DNA from: Deinococcus sp.
Lineage (GTDB): Bacteria; Deinococcota; Deinococci; Deinococcales; Deinococcaceae
Direction: 5' to 3'
Assembly (NCBI GenBank): GCA_018260375.1
Contig: JAGLBF010000005.1
Location: 1-37,572 of the forward strand
Length of the DNA: 37,572 nt
The position numbers were made by a program, and so were the translations under genes. Positions 16,471 to 28,317 of this stretch are shown here, piece by piece (positions within the stretch are counted from its first letter, which is position 1; each line of letters starts with the position of its first letter). The notes beneath the pieces were generated by a model. The model searched no databases. It had not been told where the DNA came from and was given only the letters and a program-made list of their open reading frames with translations.

Positions 16471-17663
16471 CCACCCTCTTTACCAACATCTCCCAACTCG
16501 CCACGCCCGCCGCTGGCCCCCAACGCGGCGCGGGCATGGGCCAGTTGCACATCACCGAAAACGCCGCGCTGCTGGTGCGTGACGGCCTGATTGACTGGGT
16601 TGGCCCCGCCGCTGAAGCTCCTGCTGCCGCCAACACGGTTGACCTCAGGGGCCGCGCTGTCGTCCCCGCGCTGGTTGACCCGCACACCCACGCGGTCTGG
16701 GCGGGCGACAGGCTGGCTGACTGGGAAGCCAAACTGAGCGGCGCGACCTACGAGGAAATCCTTGCACGCGGCGGCGGCATTCGCTCGACCATGCGGGCGA
16801 CGGCGGCGGCAACGGTAGCCGAACTGGTGGCGCTGGCCCGTCCTCGACTGCAAGCCCTGCGTGATTCGGGCGCGGGAACCACCGAGGTCAAAAGCGGCTA
16901 CGGGCTGGAATTTGACGCAGAAATCAGGATGCTGGAGGCCGTGCGCGAGTTGCAGGCCGAGTTTGAACTGCGCCCCACGCTGCTGATTCACGTCCCCCCC
17001 GAAACGGGCCGCGCCGAGTATGTGCAGGGCGTCTGCAAGGAGCTGATTCCCCGTGTGGCCCGCGAAGGGCTGGCAGCGGCAGTGGACGTGTTTACCGAAA
17101 AAGAAGCCTTTGACGTGCCTGAAACCCGCGCCATTTTCGAGGCCGCCAAAGCCAACGGCCTAAAAATCAAGCTGCACGCCGACCAGTTTCATGCGATTGG
17201 CGGCACAGAACTCGCGTGTGAGCTGGGGGCCTTGTCGGTTGACCACCTCGAAGCCAGCGGCCCCGCGCAGATTGCTGCTCTCGCCGCGTCGGACACGATA
17301 GCCACCATTTTGCCAGGGGTCACGCTGCACCTCGGTCTGCCCGCCGCGCCGGGGCGCAAGCTGATTGACGCGGGCGCCATCGTGGCGGTGGGCACCGACC
17401 TGAATCCGGGTTCCTCGCCCGTGTTCAGCACGCAACTGGCGCTGGCGCTGGCTATTCGCCTCAACAAACTCACCCCCGCCGAAGCCCTCACCGCCTGCAC
17501 CGTCAACGCCGCCCACGCGCTGGGCCTGAAAGATAGGGGCAGCCTCAGCGTGGGCCAGCGGGCTGATTTTGCTGTGCTGCACGGCGCAGACTGGCGCGAA
17601 GTGGCGTACACGCTGGGACATAGCCCCGTGACCGAGGTGTGGGTGCAGGGCGAGAAAATATGA
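16467..17663 (+). CDS. hutI: Imidazolonepropionase
   Basis: This 398-residue amidohydrolase opens the ring of 4-imidazolone-5-propionate to give N-formimidoyl-glutamate, the third step of histidine breakdown. Metal ligands are visible as H73 and H75 in DPHTHAVW, H237 in KLHADQFH and D311 in VGTDLNPGS, with the HVPPE segment at 175. Length is slightly short of the 400-420 usual for the family. The ATG overlaps the stop of the preceding AT-rich gene and has GGAGG 7 nt upstream. hutH follows after 254 bp that hold a complete 136-bp repeat. Confidence 0.96.
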   Translation: MTTLFTNISQLATPAAGPQRGAGMGQLHITENAALLVRDGLIDWVGPAAEAPAAANTVDLRGRAVVPALVDPHTHAVWAGDRLADWEAKLSGATYEEILARGGGIRSTMRATAAATVAELVALARPRLQALRDSGAGTTEVKSGYGLEFDAEIRMLEAVRELQAEFELRPTLLIHVPPETGRAEYVQGVCKELIPRVAREGLAAAVDVFTEKEAFDVPETRAIFEAAKANGLKIKLHADQFHAIGGTELACELGALSVDHLEASGPAQIAALAASDTIATILPGVTLHLGLPAAPGRKLIDAGAIVAVGTDLNPGSSPVFSTQLALALAIRLNKLTPAEALTACTVNAAHALGLKDRGSLSVGQRADFAVLHGADWREVAYTLGHSPVTEVWVQGEKI

Positions 17664-17704
17664 GCACCGTTCTGTTGGCAGCCCATTTCCCAACGGCTCC
17701 TCTC

Positions 17705-17840
17705 ATACGGATTCCGATTGATTTGGCGTACTTCCGAATCAATCAGGGCGCATGCGAGTGGGAACAGCATACGGACTGTGCGGTATGGAGCCGCAGGCGG
17801 CGCTTTTCCGACTGTGGTGGAATGGAGCAGCAGTCCGTAT
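17705..17840 (+). repeat. Complete 136-bp hairpin repeat, type 1
   Basis: A full copy from ATACGGATTCCG to CAGTCCGTAT. The first module contains the hairpin GATTGATTTGG / CCGAATCAATC. The second module (17769-17840) is bounded by ATACGGACTG and CAGTCCGTAT, a 10-bp inverted repeat. The other full copies are 19489-19624 and 37266-37401. It lies between hutI and hutH. Confidence 0.9.
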
Positions 17841-17917
17841 CAGTCATCACATCAGAACCTTGACTGGTTTATAAGCAACATGATTTCACAAAGAGAACTA
17901 GACGCAAAGGAACAACC

Positions 17918-19489
17918 ATGATCATTAACCGTAACCTCACCCTGCCGCAGTTTATCGCCGTTGTACGCGGCGGCGAAACAGTCCAACTCTCTGAAGCGGC
18001 CCGAAGCCGCATCCAAACCGCCCGTGAAGTGATCGAAAAAATTGTGGAAGGCGACGCGGCTCTTTACGGCGTGAACACGGGCTTTGGCAAGTTTGAAAAT
18101 GTGCAGGTTAGCCGGAGCGAGCTTGAGCAGCTTCAGCACAACCTGATTGTGTCGCACTCTATCGGACTGGGCAAACCGCTGCCCCGCGAGGTGGTGCGCG
18201 GGATGCTGCTGCTGCGGGCGCAGTCGCTTGCGCTCGGCCATAGCGGCGCACGGGTAGAAGTAGTGGAATTGCTGCTTGCCCTGCTCAATGCCGACGCTTG
18301 CCCTGTCATCCCCGAGCAGGGCAGCGTAGGCGCGTCAGGTGACCTTGCGCCGCTGGCGCACCTGGCCCTGTCGCTGATTGGGCTGGGCGAACTTGACTAC
18401 GGCGGCCAAGTGCGTCCCAGTGCCGAAGTTCTGACTGAACTGGGGCTTCAACCTGTCACCTTGCAAGCCAAAGAGGGCCTTGCCCTGATCAACGGCACGC
18501 AGCAGATGGGCAGCTTGTTGGCGCTGGCCCTGCACGACGCCAAAGTGCTGCTGTCCACCGCTAACCTCGCCGCCGCCATGACTGTAGAGGCCAAATACGG
18601 CTCTCACCGGCCCTTTGGTGAGGACGTGGTCGGCCTGCGCCCGCACCCCGGCGCTTTGGCTGTCGCTGCCGAGTTACGCGAGTTTCTGCAAGGCTCTGAA
18701 ATCGCCCCCAGCCACCTTGTCGGTGACGGCAAAGTGCAAGACGCCTACAGCCTGCGTGCCGTGCCGCAAGTTCACGGCGCCACCGCCGACGCTATTGCAC
18801 AGGCCGAGCGCGTGCTGGAAGTAGAGTTTGCGTCGGTGACCGACAACCCACTCATCTTCCCAGAGACGGGCGAAGTGGTGTCGGGCGGCAACTTTCACGG
18901 GCAGCCTCTGGCAGTAACCATTGACGCGCTCAAGGTGGCCATCGCCGAGCTGGGCAGCATCAGCGAGCGCCGCACCGAGCAACTGCTCAACCCCGCCCTC
19001 AGCGGTCTGCCCGCCTTTCTTACGCCCAAGGGTGGCCTCAACAGCGGCTTTATGATTGCCCAGTACACCAGCGCTGCGCTGGCCAGCGAGAACAAGGTAT
19101 TGGCCCACCCTGCTAGCGTGGACAGCATTCCCACCAGCGCCAACCAAGAAGACCACGTGTCTATGGGCGCACACGGGGCGCGGCAACTGCGCTCCATCGT
19201 AGAAAATGTGCAGAATATTCTGGCTATAGAGCTGATGTGCGCCGCACAGGGGCTAGACTTTCAGAAACTCAAGGCAGGGCGGGGCGTGCAGGCCGCGTAC
19301 GAGTACCTCCGCACCTTTGTAGCGCACCTGGAAGATGACCGCTATTTCCGCCCCGATGTGCTGAGGATTCGGGATGAACTTGCAACAGGCAAGCTGCTCA
19401 GGATTGCAAAGGCCGAGCACTCCGGCGCAGCAGCCCCTGCCAAAGTGCAGCAGAGCGAGAGCGACAAGGGCACGACTTCGTGGCACTAA
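17918..19489 (+). CDS. hutH: Histidine ammonia-lyase
   Basis: This 523-residue enzyme deaminates histidine to trans-urocanate, the entry step of the pathway. The self-forming MIO electrophile comes from A139-S140-G141 in GSVGASGDLAPLAH, and Y50 lies in the conserved YGVNTGFG. The C-terminus has a slightly extended polar tail (SGAAAPAKVQQSESDKG). AAAGGA about 8 nt before the ATG fixes the start. It is separated from hutI by 254 bp with a full-length repeat, and its stop codon's last base is the first base of another full-length repeat. It may be read through from hutI or have its own promoter. Confidence 0.97.
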   Translation: MIINRNLTLPQFIAVVRGGETVQLSEAARSRIQTAREVIEKIVEGDAALYGVNTGFGKFENVQVSRSELEQLQHNLIVSHSIGLGKPLPREVVRGMLLLRAQSLALGHSGARVEVVELLLALLNADACPVIPEQGSVGASGDLAPLAHLALSLIGLGELDYGGQVRPSAEVLTELGLQPVTLQAKEGLALINGTQQMGSLLALALHDAKVLLSTANLAAAMTVEAKYGSHRPFGEDVVGLRPHPGALAVAAELREFLQGSEIAPSHLVGDGKVQDAYSLRAVPQVHGATADAIAQAERVLEVEFASVTDNPLIFPETGEVVSGGNFHGQPLAVTIDALKVAIAELGSISERRTEQLLNPALSGLPAFLTPKGGLNSGFMIAQYTSAALASENKVLAHPASVDSIPTSANQEDHVSMGAHGARQLRSIVENVQNILAIELMCAAQGLDFQKLKAGRGVQAAYEYLRTFVAHLEDDRYFRPDVLRIRDELATGKLLRIAKAEHSGAAAPAKVQQSESDKGTTSWH

Positions 19490-19624
19490 TACGGATTCCG
19501 ATTGATTTGGCGTACTTCCGAATCAATTAGGGCGGATGCGAGTAGGAACAGCATACGGACTGCGCGGTATGGAGCCGCAGGCGGTGTCTTCCCGACTGTG
19601 GTGGAATGGAGCGGCAGTCCATAT
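19489..19624 (+). repeat. Complete 136-bp hairpin repeat abutting the hutH stop
   Basis: Nearly identical to the 17705 copy and of the same length. The first base is the final A of the hutH TAA stop codon. The 3' end reads GCAGTCCATAT, one change from the consensus. The second module begins at 19553. Confidence 0.9.
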
Positions 19625-19714
19625 AAGCATGGCAACAGGTCATCCTCCAAGTGCCTGAATGTCTATGGTGTAGGCGACTTTTATCAGGATAGGCAACCCA
19701 GTCATCAATTATTT

Positions 19715-19838
19715 ATACAGATTCCGTTTGAACTGTGTTACAACACGATGAACTAAGGCCAGTAGGAATAGAAAAACATATGTGTTTAGCAGCGTGAAAG
19801 CAAAGGCGGTATTCTCTCGGTTGTGGTGCCACGTGTAT
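19715..19838 (+). repeat. Diverged hairpin repeat, type 2
   Basis: Starts ATACAGATTCCGTTTGAACTG and includes GTGTTACAACACGATGAAC, GGCCAGTAGG and GGTTGTGGTG, matching other type 2 copies with many changes. It lies in the 684-bp hutH-permease spacer. The rest of that spacer (19839-20054) shows no gene I can support. Confidence 0.5.
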
Positions 19839-20054
19839 TAAAGACACATAGCCTACAGGGTCATTTAACGCAAACTGTTCTACTTTTATAAACTTTATAC
19901 CTAATGATAAACACGGCAAAGCGAAAAGGAAATAGTATAGTCTTGCTTTAATGCAGCGTCCATGAACCCTCATCAGCATCAGCACGGTCTGTCGTATTGT
20001 CTTTTGCTGCTCCATCGGTTACTCTGTAACGCAGCATACAAGATGTGCCTTGCA

Positions 20055-20095
20055 ATACGGGTTGCGTGGTATGGAAGTACAGGCGCAGCCCGTAT
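20055..20095 (+). repeat. Miniature hairpin repeat upstream of the permease
   Basis: A 41-bp element bounded by ATACGGGTTGCG and CGCAGCCCGTAT (11 of 12 positions pair), retaining GGTATGGA from the larger 3' module. It ends 78 bp before the permease start, so it would form a hairpin in that gene's leader if transcribed from upstream. Confidence 0.7.
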
Positions 20096-20173
20096 CTTTT
20101 CCCTAATGCACCCGCTCAGATTGAACCCAGAACAACTGGATTCAACCGGAATCTCTATAAGGAGGTTATGGCT

Positions 20174-21601
20174 ATGGCACAGACAGTCGCACCACGCCTA
20201 GAAACCCGCTCTATTGATATGATTCCTGATCATGAGCGGCACGGCACTCCGTTTAGCCAGTTTACCTTGTGGTTTGGGGCCAATATGCAAATCACCTCGG
20301 TGGTTGACGGCGCGCTGGCGGTGATATTCGGGGCCACGCCGATGTGGGCGGTGCTGGGCTTGCTGTTGGGCAACATCCTGGGCGGGGCGGTTATGGCGCT
20401 GCACTCGGCGCAGGGACCGCGTATGGGCTTGCCGCAGATGATTTCTAGCCGCGCTCAGTTTGGGGCCTACGGCGCAGTATTACCGCTGATACTCGCCATC
20501 ATCATGTACATCGGCTTTTCAGCAACAGGGACGGTGCTAGCGGGCCAAGCCGTCAACGCCCTTTTGGGTGTTAGTGCTCCAGCGGTGGGCATCCTCATCT
20601 TCGGGGCGCTTACCGCGTTGCTGGCCCTTTTGGGTTACCGCTACATTCACCGCCTGGGCCGCCTCGCGACCATCACGGGGATCTTGGGATTTACTTACCT
20701 CACTGTTATGGCCTTTGGTCGGTTTGATATCGCGGCCCTTTTTGCCCCCAAGCCCTTTGACCTTACTTCCTTTTTGCTGGCAGTGTCGCTCTCAGCGGGC
20801 TGGCAGCTGACCTACGGCCCGTACGTTGCTGACTACAGCCGTTACTTGCCGCGCAGTACCCCCTCGGGCGCCACCTTCTGGAACACCTTTTTGGGCAGCG
20901 TGCTGGGTACCCAGTGGGCCATGACCCTGGGTGTCATCATCGCGGCGGGCAGTGCCGTGATTGGCGGCGACTTTCTTAAAACACAAGTCAGCTTTCTGGG
21001 CGAATTAGCGGGCGGCAACCTGATGGCACTGCTTATCTATGTGGTGATCATCATCGGCAAGTTGACCGTTAACACCCTCAACGCCTACGGCTCTTTTATG
21101 TCTATGCTTACCATTTCCACAGCCTTTAGTGGCAAACGCACCATCGCACCTGCACAGCGTACCTTGTTTATTTTATTTATGCTGAGTATTGCGGTACTTA
21201 TAGCCCTTTTTGCCAGTCAGAACTTTCTGAATGCCTTCAAAAACTTCGTTTTGTTATTGCTGATGGTCTTTACTCCCTGGAGCGCTATCAATCTTATAGA
21301 CTTTTACGCCATTTCCAAAGAAAACGTGGATATTCCAGCGCTTTACAACCCCAATGGGCGCTACGGGCACTGGAATACTCCTGCTTTGGTGTCTTACGGT
21401 ATAGGTATTTTGATACAAATCCCTTTTTTGGCCCAGGCACTGTACACTGGCCCTCTTACCAAGATGCTGGGCGGCGTTGACATTTCATGGATTGTGGGTT
21501 TAGTGGTCACGACATTGATCTATTATCCCTGGGCCAAACGCACCTCAGTCGCCCCGCTCACCATGATTTATCCTGAACACACAGCCGATGAACAGAGCTA
21601 G
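20174..21601 (+). CDS. NCS1-family cytosine/purine-type permease
   Basis: This 475-residue integral membrane protein has about twelve hydrophobic segments and the NCS1 pattern: FTLWFGANMQITSVVDGAL in the first helix, MISSRAQFGAYGAVLP, and GPYVADYSRYLPRS in the middle. The family imports cytosine, purines, allantoin, hydantoins or thiamine. Its position at the end of the hut cluster suggests uptake of histidine, urocanate or a related imidazole, and codB-like genes are known within Pseudomonas hut operons. The ATG at 20174 is 8 nt after GGAGG and is preferred to the ATG at 20168, which is only 2 nt away. Substrate is inferred. Confidence 0.88.
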   Translation: MAQTVAPRLETRSIDMIPDHERHGTPFSQFTLWFGANMQITSVVDGALAVIFGATPMWAVLGLLLGNILGGAVMALHSAQGPRMGLPQMISSRAQFGAYGAVLPLILAIIMYIGFSATGTVLAGQAVNALLGVSAPAVGILIFGALTALLALLGYRYIHRLGRLATITGILGFTYLTVMAFGRFDIAALFAPKPFDLTSFLLAVSLSAGWQLTYGPYVADYSRYLPRSTPSGATFWNTFLGSVLGTQWAMTLGVIIAAGSAVIGGDFLKTQVSFLGELAGGNLMALLIYVVIIIGKLTVNTLNAYGSFMSMLTISTAFSGKRTIAPAQRTLFILFMLSIAVLIALFASQNFLNAFKNFVLLLLMVFTPWSAINLIDFYAISKENVDIPALYNPNGRYGHWNTPALVSYGIGILIQIPFLAQALYTGPLTKMLGGVDISWIVGLVVTTLIYYPWAKRTSVAPLTMIYPEHTADEQS

Positions 21602-21630
21602 GCATTAAAAGCTCCAATATTAAAGTCCTA

Positions 21631-21760
21631 ATACGAATTCCAATGCATTTTAGCCAATCAGCAAATTACCGCCTATACTTCCATATCAGGAAATCCTTAT
21701 CTTTTCCCACATTCCTACGTTTGGATTAAATTATAAGCATTACGGAAAATTAGTTATAGG
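21631..21760 (-). repeat. Strongly decayed hairpin repeat, type 1
   Basis: On the minus strand the order GATTTCCTGATATGGAAGTA and GGTAATTTGC echoes the AGATACGGGTT-GGTATGGAAGTA part of type 1 copies, and the plus-strand start reads ATACGAATTCC. An extra ATCCGTAT end fragment occurs near 21827-21834. The rest of the 383-bp spacer contains only the terminator at 21911. Confidence 0.4.
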
Positions 21761-21910
21761 TATATCTTCTTAGTTTACCATAGGGCGGGCAACTAGGGCA
21801 ATCAGAGTACAACTAATTAAACGGAATCCGTATTAATTAAATCAGAATCCGCAGCACAAGACATAAGTCCAATCATTGCTTCCGTGTCATGCATATCTAC
21901 CATTCATAGC

Positions 21911-21950
21911 AAAAAGGCCACCCATTTCTCAATAGGCGGCTTCTTTTTTT
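21911..21950. terminator. Bidirectional terminator between hut and V-ATPase operons
   Basis: An A-tract, an imperfect stem (GGCCACCCATT against AATAGGCGGC, two mismatches, 4-nt loop TCTC) and a T-tract of seven lie between two convergent transcription units. It could end transcripts from either side. Confidence 0.6.
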
Positions 21951-21984
21951 GGATTATTCAAGCATTTGGGCGTTAAAGCACGCC

Positions 21985-22662
21985 TCAATCAGCGGCTGAA
22001 CCGTGCGAATCGCTAGCACCTTGTTGTTTTTTCTTCTGGGCATCAGCGTCAGCTTCTAACTTGGCCTTAATCTTTTTAAGGACAAAGGAATTTTCACGCT
22101 CGCGCTGGTCAAGCACACCACGAATAAAGCGGATGTCCTCTTGCACGCCAGGAATAACCACCTGTTCCAGCGCGTTCACACGGCGCGAGGTCTTCTTGAT
22201 TTCCTCGCCGATGCGCCGCAGTTTGGTTTCGGTGGCTGCCACCTTCACCAGTGCGCTCATCACTGTTTGAAAGTCAGTAGAGGCCTGAATAGTGCGTGAA
22301 CCAACATTAATAGGACTAAATGTCGCGACACTGCTGCGCTCAGGAATATCGATACGCGGCACTTTTACGCCGTAAATACTCTCAATTTTCATATTTACGT
22401 TGTATTCACTGCCCTGCGACAGCGACAGGCTTTCTACAGCTTCGGGGCTATCCCAAGCCTTGGCTGAAAAGAGCGATACATACGCGCCCTTAGACACGCT
22501 GCTCAGCTCTTCGCGGGCGGCAAGCGCGTCTTTGACAAGCGCAAAAAACTCGCCGATCAGGGCGTCACGCTTGCGCTTAAGCAGGTCAGCGCCGCTGTTG
22601 GCGGTTTTCAGGGCGGCTTTGCTGGCAAGCAGTGCCGACCGGGTAGGACTGATATCTGGCAT
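21985..22662 (-). CDS. atpD: V-type ATPase subunit D (central rotor shaft)
   Basis: This 225-residue protein is the coiled-coil rotor shaft that turns inside the A3B3 head. It shows the long heptad-rich N-terminal helix (SPTRSALLASKAALKTANSG, LLKRKRDALIGEF) and the matching C-terminal helix (VNALEQVVIPG, FIRGVLDQRERENSFVLKKIK) typical of the family, with a polar tail. Length matches the Thermus protein closely. The ATG has a strong AAAGGAGGTG but at a long spacing of 12 nt. It is the last gene of the operon, 91 bp after atpB. Confidence 0.95.
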   Translation of the reverse strand: MPDISPTRSALLASKAALKTANSGADLLKRKRDALIGEFFALVKDALAAREELSSVSKGAYVSLFSAKAWDSPEAVESLSLSQGSEYNVNMKIESIYGVKVPRIDIPERSSVATFSPINVGSRTIQASTDFQTVMSALVKVAATETKLRRIGEEIKKTSRRVNALEQVVIPGVQEDIRFIRGVLDQRERENSFVLKKIKAKLEADADAQKKKQQGASDSHGSAAD

Positions 22663-22753
22663 AAATTAAATGTACACCTCCTTTGTCTGTGGGTTTGTGA
22701 GTTGCTGGCTGTGCATGAGGAAAAGTGACGCACTTCTACAACTTACAAGCTTG

Positions 22754-25908
<3,155 letters not shown>

Positions 25909-26015
25909 TTGTACTCCTTCAGGACATTAATAGTTGATTGGTGGTGGGTCAACAACGGCCCTTATCTAAAATTTAAGCTGTTTTATGACCATGCAACCAC
26001 CATCTCCCATCAACG

Positions 26016-26360
26016 TTATAGTTTGATATCAAAACCAATGGTGTCGCGTACCAGTTTGCCCATGTAGGCTTTGGCATCAACCTGCTCGCTGCTAAACGCG
26101 TCGCTTAGACTGGGAATAGGCAGCAAGATAGGCAGGTCGCGGCCCCGCATCACGCGGGCAGAGCTGGTCGCGGGGTCAGCAATCAGGCTGGTGTCTATGG
26201 CAATCAGCCCGTAGCGGTCACTGGTGATCAGTTCGTCAAGTTGCTTGGCGGCGGTATCGGGGGTGGCTTCCACCACTTCGGCCCCTGCCAAGCGGTAGCC
26301 TGTAGCGGTTTCGCTGTCGGTAAGTACCACCACGCGGTGAGTGTTGCTGGACTGGGTCAC
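26016..26360 (-). CDS. atpF: V-type ATPase subunit F
   Basis: This 114-residue protein is the small rotor-associated subunit. It has the Rossmann-like pattern of the family: VVVLTDSETATGYRLAGAEV, YGLIAIDTSL and LPILLPIPSL, with a C-terminal helix VRDTIGFDIKL. It is about ten residues longer than the Thermus protein. The start codon is GTG and overlaps the stop of the C-subunit gene by 4 nt (GTGA), with GGAGGTG upstream inside that gene. Confidence 0.93.
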   Translation of the reverse strand: MTQSSNTHRVVVLTDSETATGYRLAGAEVVEATPDTAAKQLDELITSDRYGLIAIDTSLIADPATSSARVMRGRDLPILLPIPSLSDAFSSEQVDAKAYMGKLVRDTIGFDIKL

Positions 26361-27340
26361 GCTTCAGCCACCTCCTGGCGGATTTGCTCGGTGGGCACGT
26401 TGTAAAACTTACCGCGTGCCATCAGGCGTAGCTTGGCAATTTCTTGTTCCTTGCGGCGCAAAAAGTCAATGGCGACACCTACGCCTAATGGATCGCCTGC
26501 CGCAGCGTTGCGGGCCGCCACATCAAGCAGTTTGCGGGCAGTGCGCTCGGCTTCTTCCAACGTAGGGGCTTCCATAATAGCGGACATATCGCCCGCACCA
26601 CTGGGATCGCCGCTTTGCAAGCGGGCAAAAGTCGCTGCGTCAATGTCGCGGCCACCCACCACAAAGAGCGCCGGAGCGGCCGTTAAGCCGCGCAGGGTGC
26701 GTGCGGTCAGCGCATTGGTAATGTCCACTTCACGTGACAAGTAGCGCTGGAGCGCCGTATCCTGCGCCACCTTGAGGGCGTTGCGGTAGTAGGCCTGGTC
26801 AAGCGCTACTTCAAGGTCAAGCAGATTGCCGGTGCTGTTGTAGCTGCTGACACCTTCACGAAAAGCCGCTACCAGGGGATGCCCCGTGAGCGACAAAGCG
26901 GTCGCCGCCGACGCGAGGTCACCGCCTTGCAGGGCCGCCGTGAGGGTGGTCATCGGCAACGTGCCGCCAGGAATGAGGCTCGCTTCAACCGCCTGCGCGC
27001 CGCGCCCAGCGGTCAGGCCACGCGCAAGCGACTTGAGGTTAACCAAGTCCCATTTTTGCAGCAGCACGCCAATTTCTTTTTTGGGCACACCGTCAGCAAA
27101 GCTGTAGACCTTGGCAGCGCTGTGAAAAAAGTTTTTAGACAGGCCCCTGTCTAATTCGGGCAAACCCGCACCCTGGGCTGTTGCCGCCGTGAGGTCGCTG
27201 GCGAGCGGCGACTCACTGAGCAGGCGCAAAAATTCAGGGTAGGTTTGTGCGCCCAGCAAACTGTCCAGCACGCGCCCGTCTAACAGGGCGGTGCGCATCA
27301 TTTTTATGCGGGCATTGATATAGCCGTAGTCGTCGGCCAT
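26357..27340 (-). CDS. atpC: V-type ATPase subunit C (rotor socket)
   Basis: This 327-residue protein links the V1 shaft to the membrane ring, corresponding to eukaryotic subunit d. It opens with DDYGYINARIKMMRTALLDG and has the repeated helical pattern of the family, including FLRRKEQEIAKLRLMARGK near the end. Length matches the Thermus subunit. GGAAGGA precedes the ATG, and the gene starts 2 nt after the E-subunit stop. Confidence 0.93.
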   Translation of the reverse strand: MADDYGYINARIKMMRTALLDGRVLDSLLGAQTYPEFLRLLSESPLASDLTAATAQGAGLPELDRGLSKNFFHSAAKVYSFADGVPKKEIGVLLQKWDLVNLKSLARGLTAGRGAQAVEASLIPGGTLPMTTLTAALQGGDLASAATALSLTGHPLVAAFREGVSSYNSTGNLLDLEVALDQAYYRNALKVAQDTALQRYLSREVDITNALTARTLRGLTAAPALFVVGGRDIDAATFARLQSGDPSGAGDMSAIMEAPTLEEAERTARKLLDVAARNAAAGDPLGVGVAIDFLRRKEQEIAKLRLMARGKFYNVPTEQIRQEVAEA

Positions 27341-27342
27341 GG

Positions 27343-27903
27343 TTATCCTTCCGAAAGCAGGCGGCTAATCTGCGGGGCCAGTGTTTCACGCAGGCGGTTG
27401 AGGCGGCCCATAAGTGTGTTGGTCACGCTGCTCTTGCCGTCGGCAGAAATCAGGCGCACCCCCCCTTGCAGTTCACCGTTTTCACGCACTTCCATACCAG
27501 AAACAATGGTGCGGGCCACCAGTGCCTCGGCGGGGTTCACCTCTACGACGGCGGCATTGGGCACCACGGTACGCGCTTCGGCAATCAGCCGCGCCATGAT
27601 GTCGTGATATTCGGGCACGCGGGTCACAGCGAGCAGTTCATTATGAGCCAGGTCAAAGGCACGCTGAATGCCTGTTTCACCGGCGTTCAAGCGAGCGGCG
27701 TTAAGTTGCAGGTCAGCAGCCGAGCGGGCACGCACCACCGCCGCCTGCGCCTGGGTTTCCAGGGCACGCTGACGGCTTTCAAGCAAATCCTGGGCCTGTT
27801 CTTCCGCCTGACGCACAATAAGTGCAGCGCGGTCACGGGCTTCGGCGCGGATGCGCTCTATCTCTGACTGGGCTTCGTTTTCAAGAAGTTTATCGAGGGC
27901 CAT
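27343..27903 (-). CDS. atpE: V-type ATPase subunit E (peripheral stalk)
   Basis: This 186-residue peripheral-stalk protein begins with a long charged helix (LLENEAQSEIERIRAEARDRAALIVRQ in several heptads) and ends with a globular head-binding domain (VVEVNPAEALVARTIV, GGVRLISADGKSSVTNTLMGRL). It pairs with subunit G as a heterodimeric stalk. The ATG lies 3 nt after the K-subunit stop. The ribosome site is weak, so coupling to the upstream gene is likely. Confidence 0.94.
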   Translation of the reverse strand: MALDKLLENEAQSEIERIRAEARDRAALIVRQAEEQAQDLLESRQRALETQAQAAVVRARSAADLQLNAARLNAGETGIQRAFDLAHNELLAVTRVPEYHDIMARLIAEARTVVPNAAVVEVNPAEALVARTIVSGMEVRENGELQGGVRLISADGKSSVTNTLMGRLNRLRETLAPQISRLLSEG

Positions 27904-27906
27904 AGT

Positions 27907-28230
27907 TCAGATTTTGCCCGACAGGATAAAGAAGCCTACCAGACCGAAAATAACCAGGGTTTCAGGAATAGCGAACCACAGCAGCATCAGACCCAGGCGA
28001 CCGGGGTTTTCGCCGGTAACACCAGCGGCAGCGGCACCGATGCGGCCCTGGGCCAGACCCGTGCCGATGGCGCCGAGGCCCAGTGCCAGGCCAGCGCCAA
28101 TGGCAATCAGGCCACGGTCAGAGGCAGCGCCAGCAGTGGTCACAGCAGTGGTAGCCGCTTCTTGAGCAAGACCGGTGCTTGCGAGGGCGAAAATGAGGGC
28201 AGCCAGAACGGTTTTATTGTACTTGGTCAT
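27907..28230 (-). CDS. atpK: V-type ATPase subunit K (membrane rotor ring, proteolipid)
   Basis: This 107-residue proteolipid forms the ion-carrying membrane ring. Residues 1-23 are a predicted cleavable signal sequence (KYNKTVLAALIFALASTGLAQ), and then two membrane helices follow (RGLIAIGAGLALGLGAIGTG and LMLLWFAIPETLVIFGLVGF). The ion-binding carboxylate is E90 in FAIPE. The single-hairpin form with a signal peptide matches the Thermus-type subunit. AGGAG precedes the ATG. A GC-rich hairpin (28283-28310) separates it from the upstream I gene, which may help raise K synthesis, since the ring needs many copies. Confidence 0.95.
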   Translation of the reverse strand: MTKYNKTVLAALIFALASTGLAQEAATTAVTTAGAASDRGLIAIGAGLALGLGAIGTGLAQGRIGAAAAGVTGENPGRLGLMLLWFAIPETLVIFGLVGFFILSGKI

Positions 28231-28282
28231 AATGTTCTCCTAAAGAATAGTGGTTTTTACAAAAGCGGGTGAGGGGTGGGGC

Positions 28283-28310
28283 GGGCGGGGATAAGCACGC
28301 TCCCCCGCCC
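28283..28310. promoter_or_regulatory. GC-rich intercistronic hairpin between atpI and atpK
   Basis: GGGCGGGG and CCCCGCCC are perfect 8-bp arms around a 12-nt loop. There is no T-tract after it on the minus strand, so it is more likely an RNA-processing or stability element than a terminator. It starts 52 nt upstream of the K start codon. Confidence 0.55.
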
Positions 28311-28317
28311 GATCAGA

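Noticed and set aside
28283..28310. Intrinsic terminator inside the V-ATPase operon
   Set aside because: The stem is strong, but no U-tract follows on the transcribed strand, and seven more subunit genes lie downstream.
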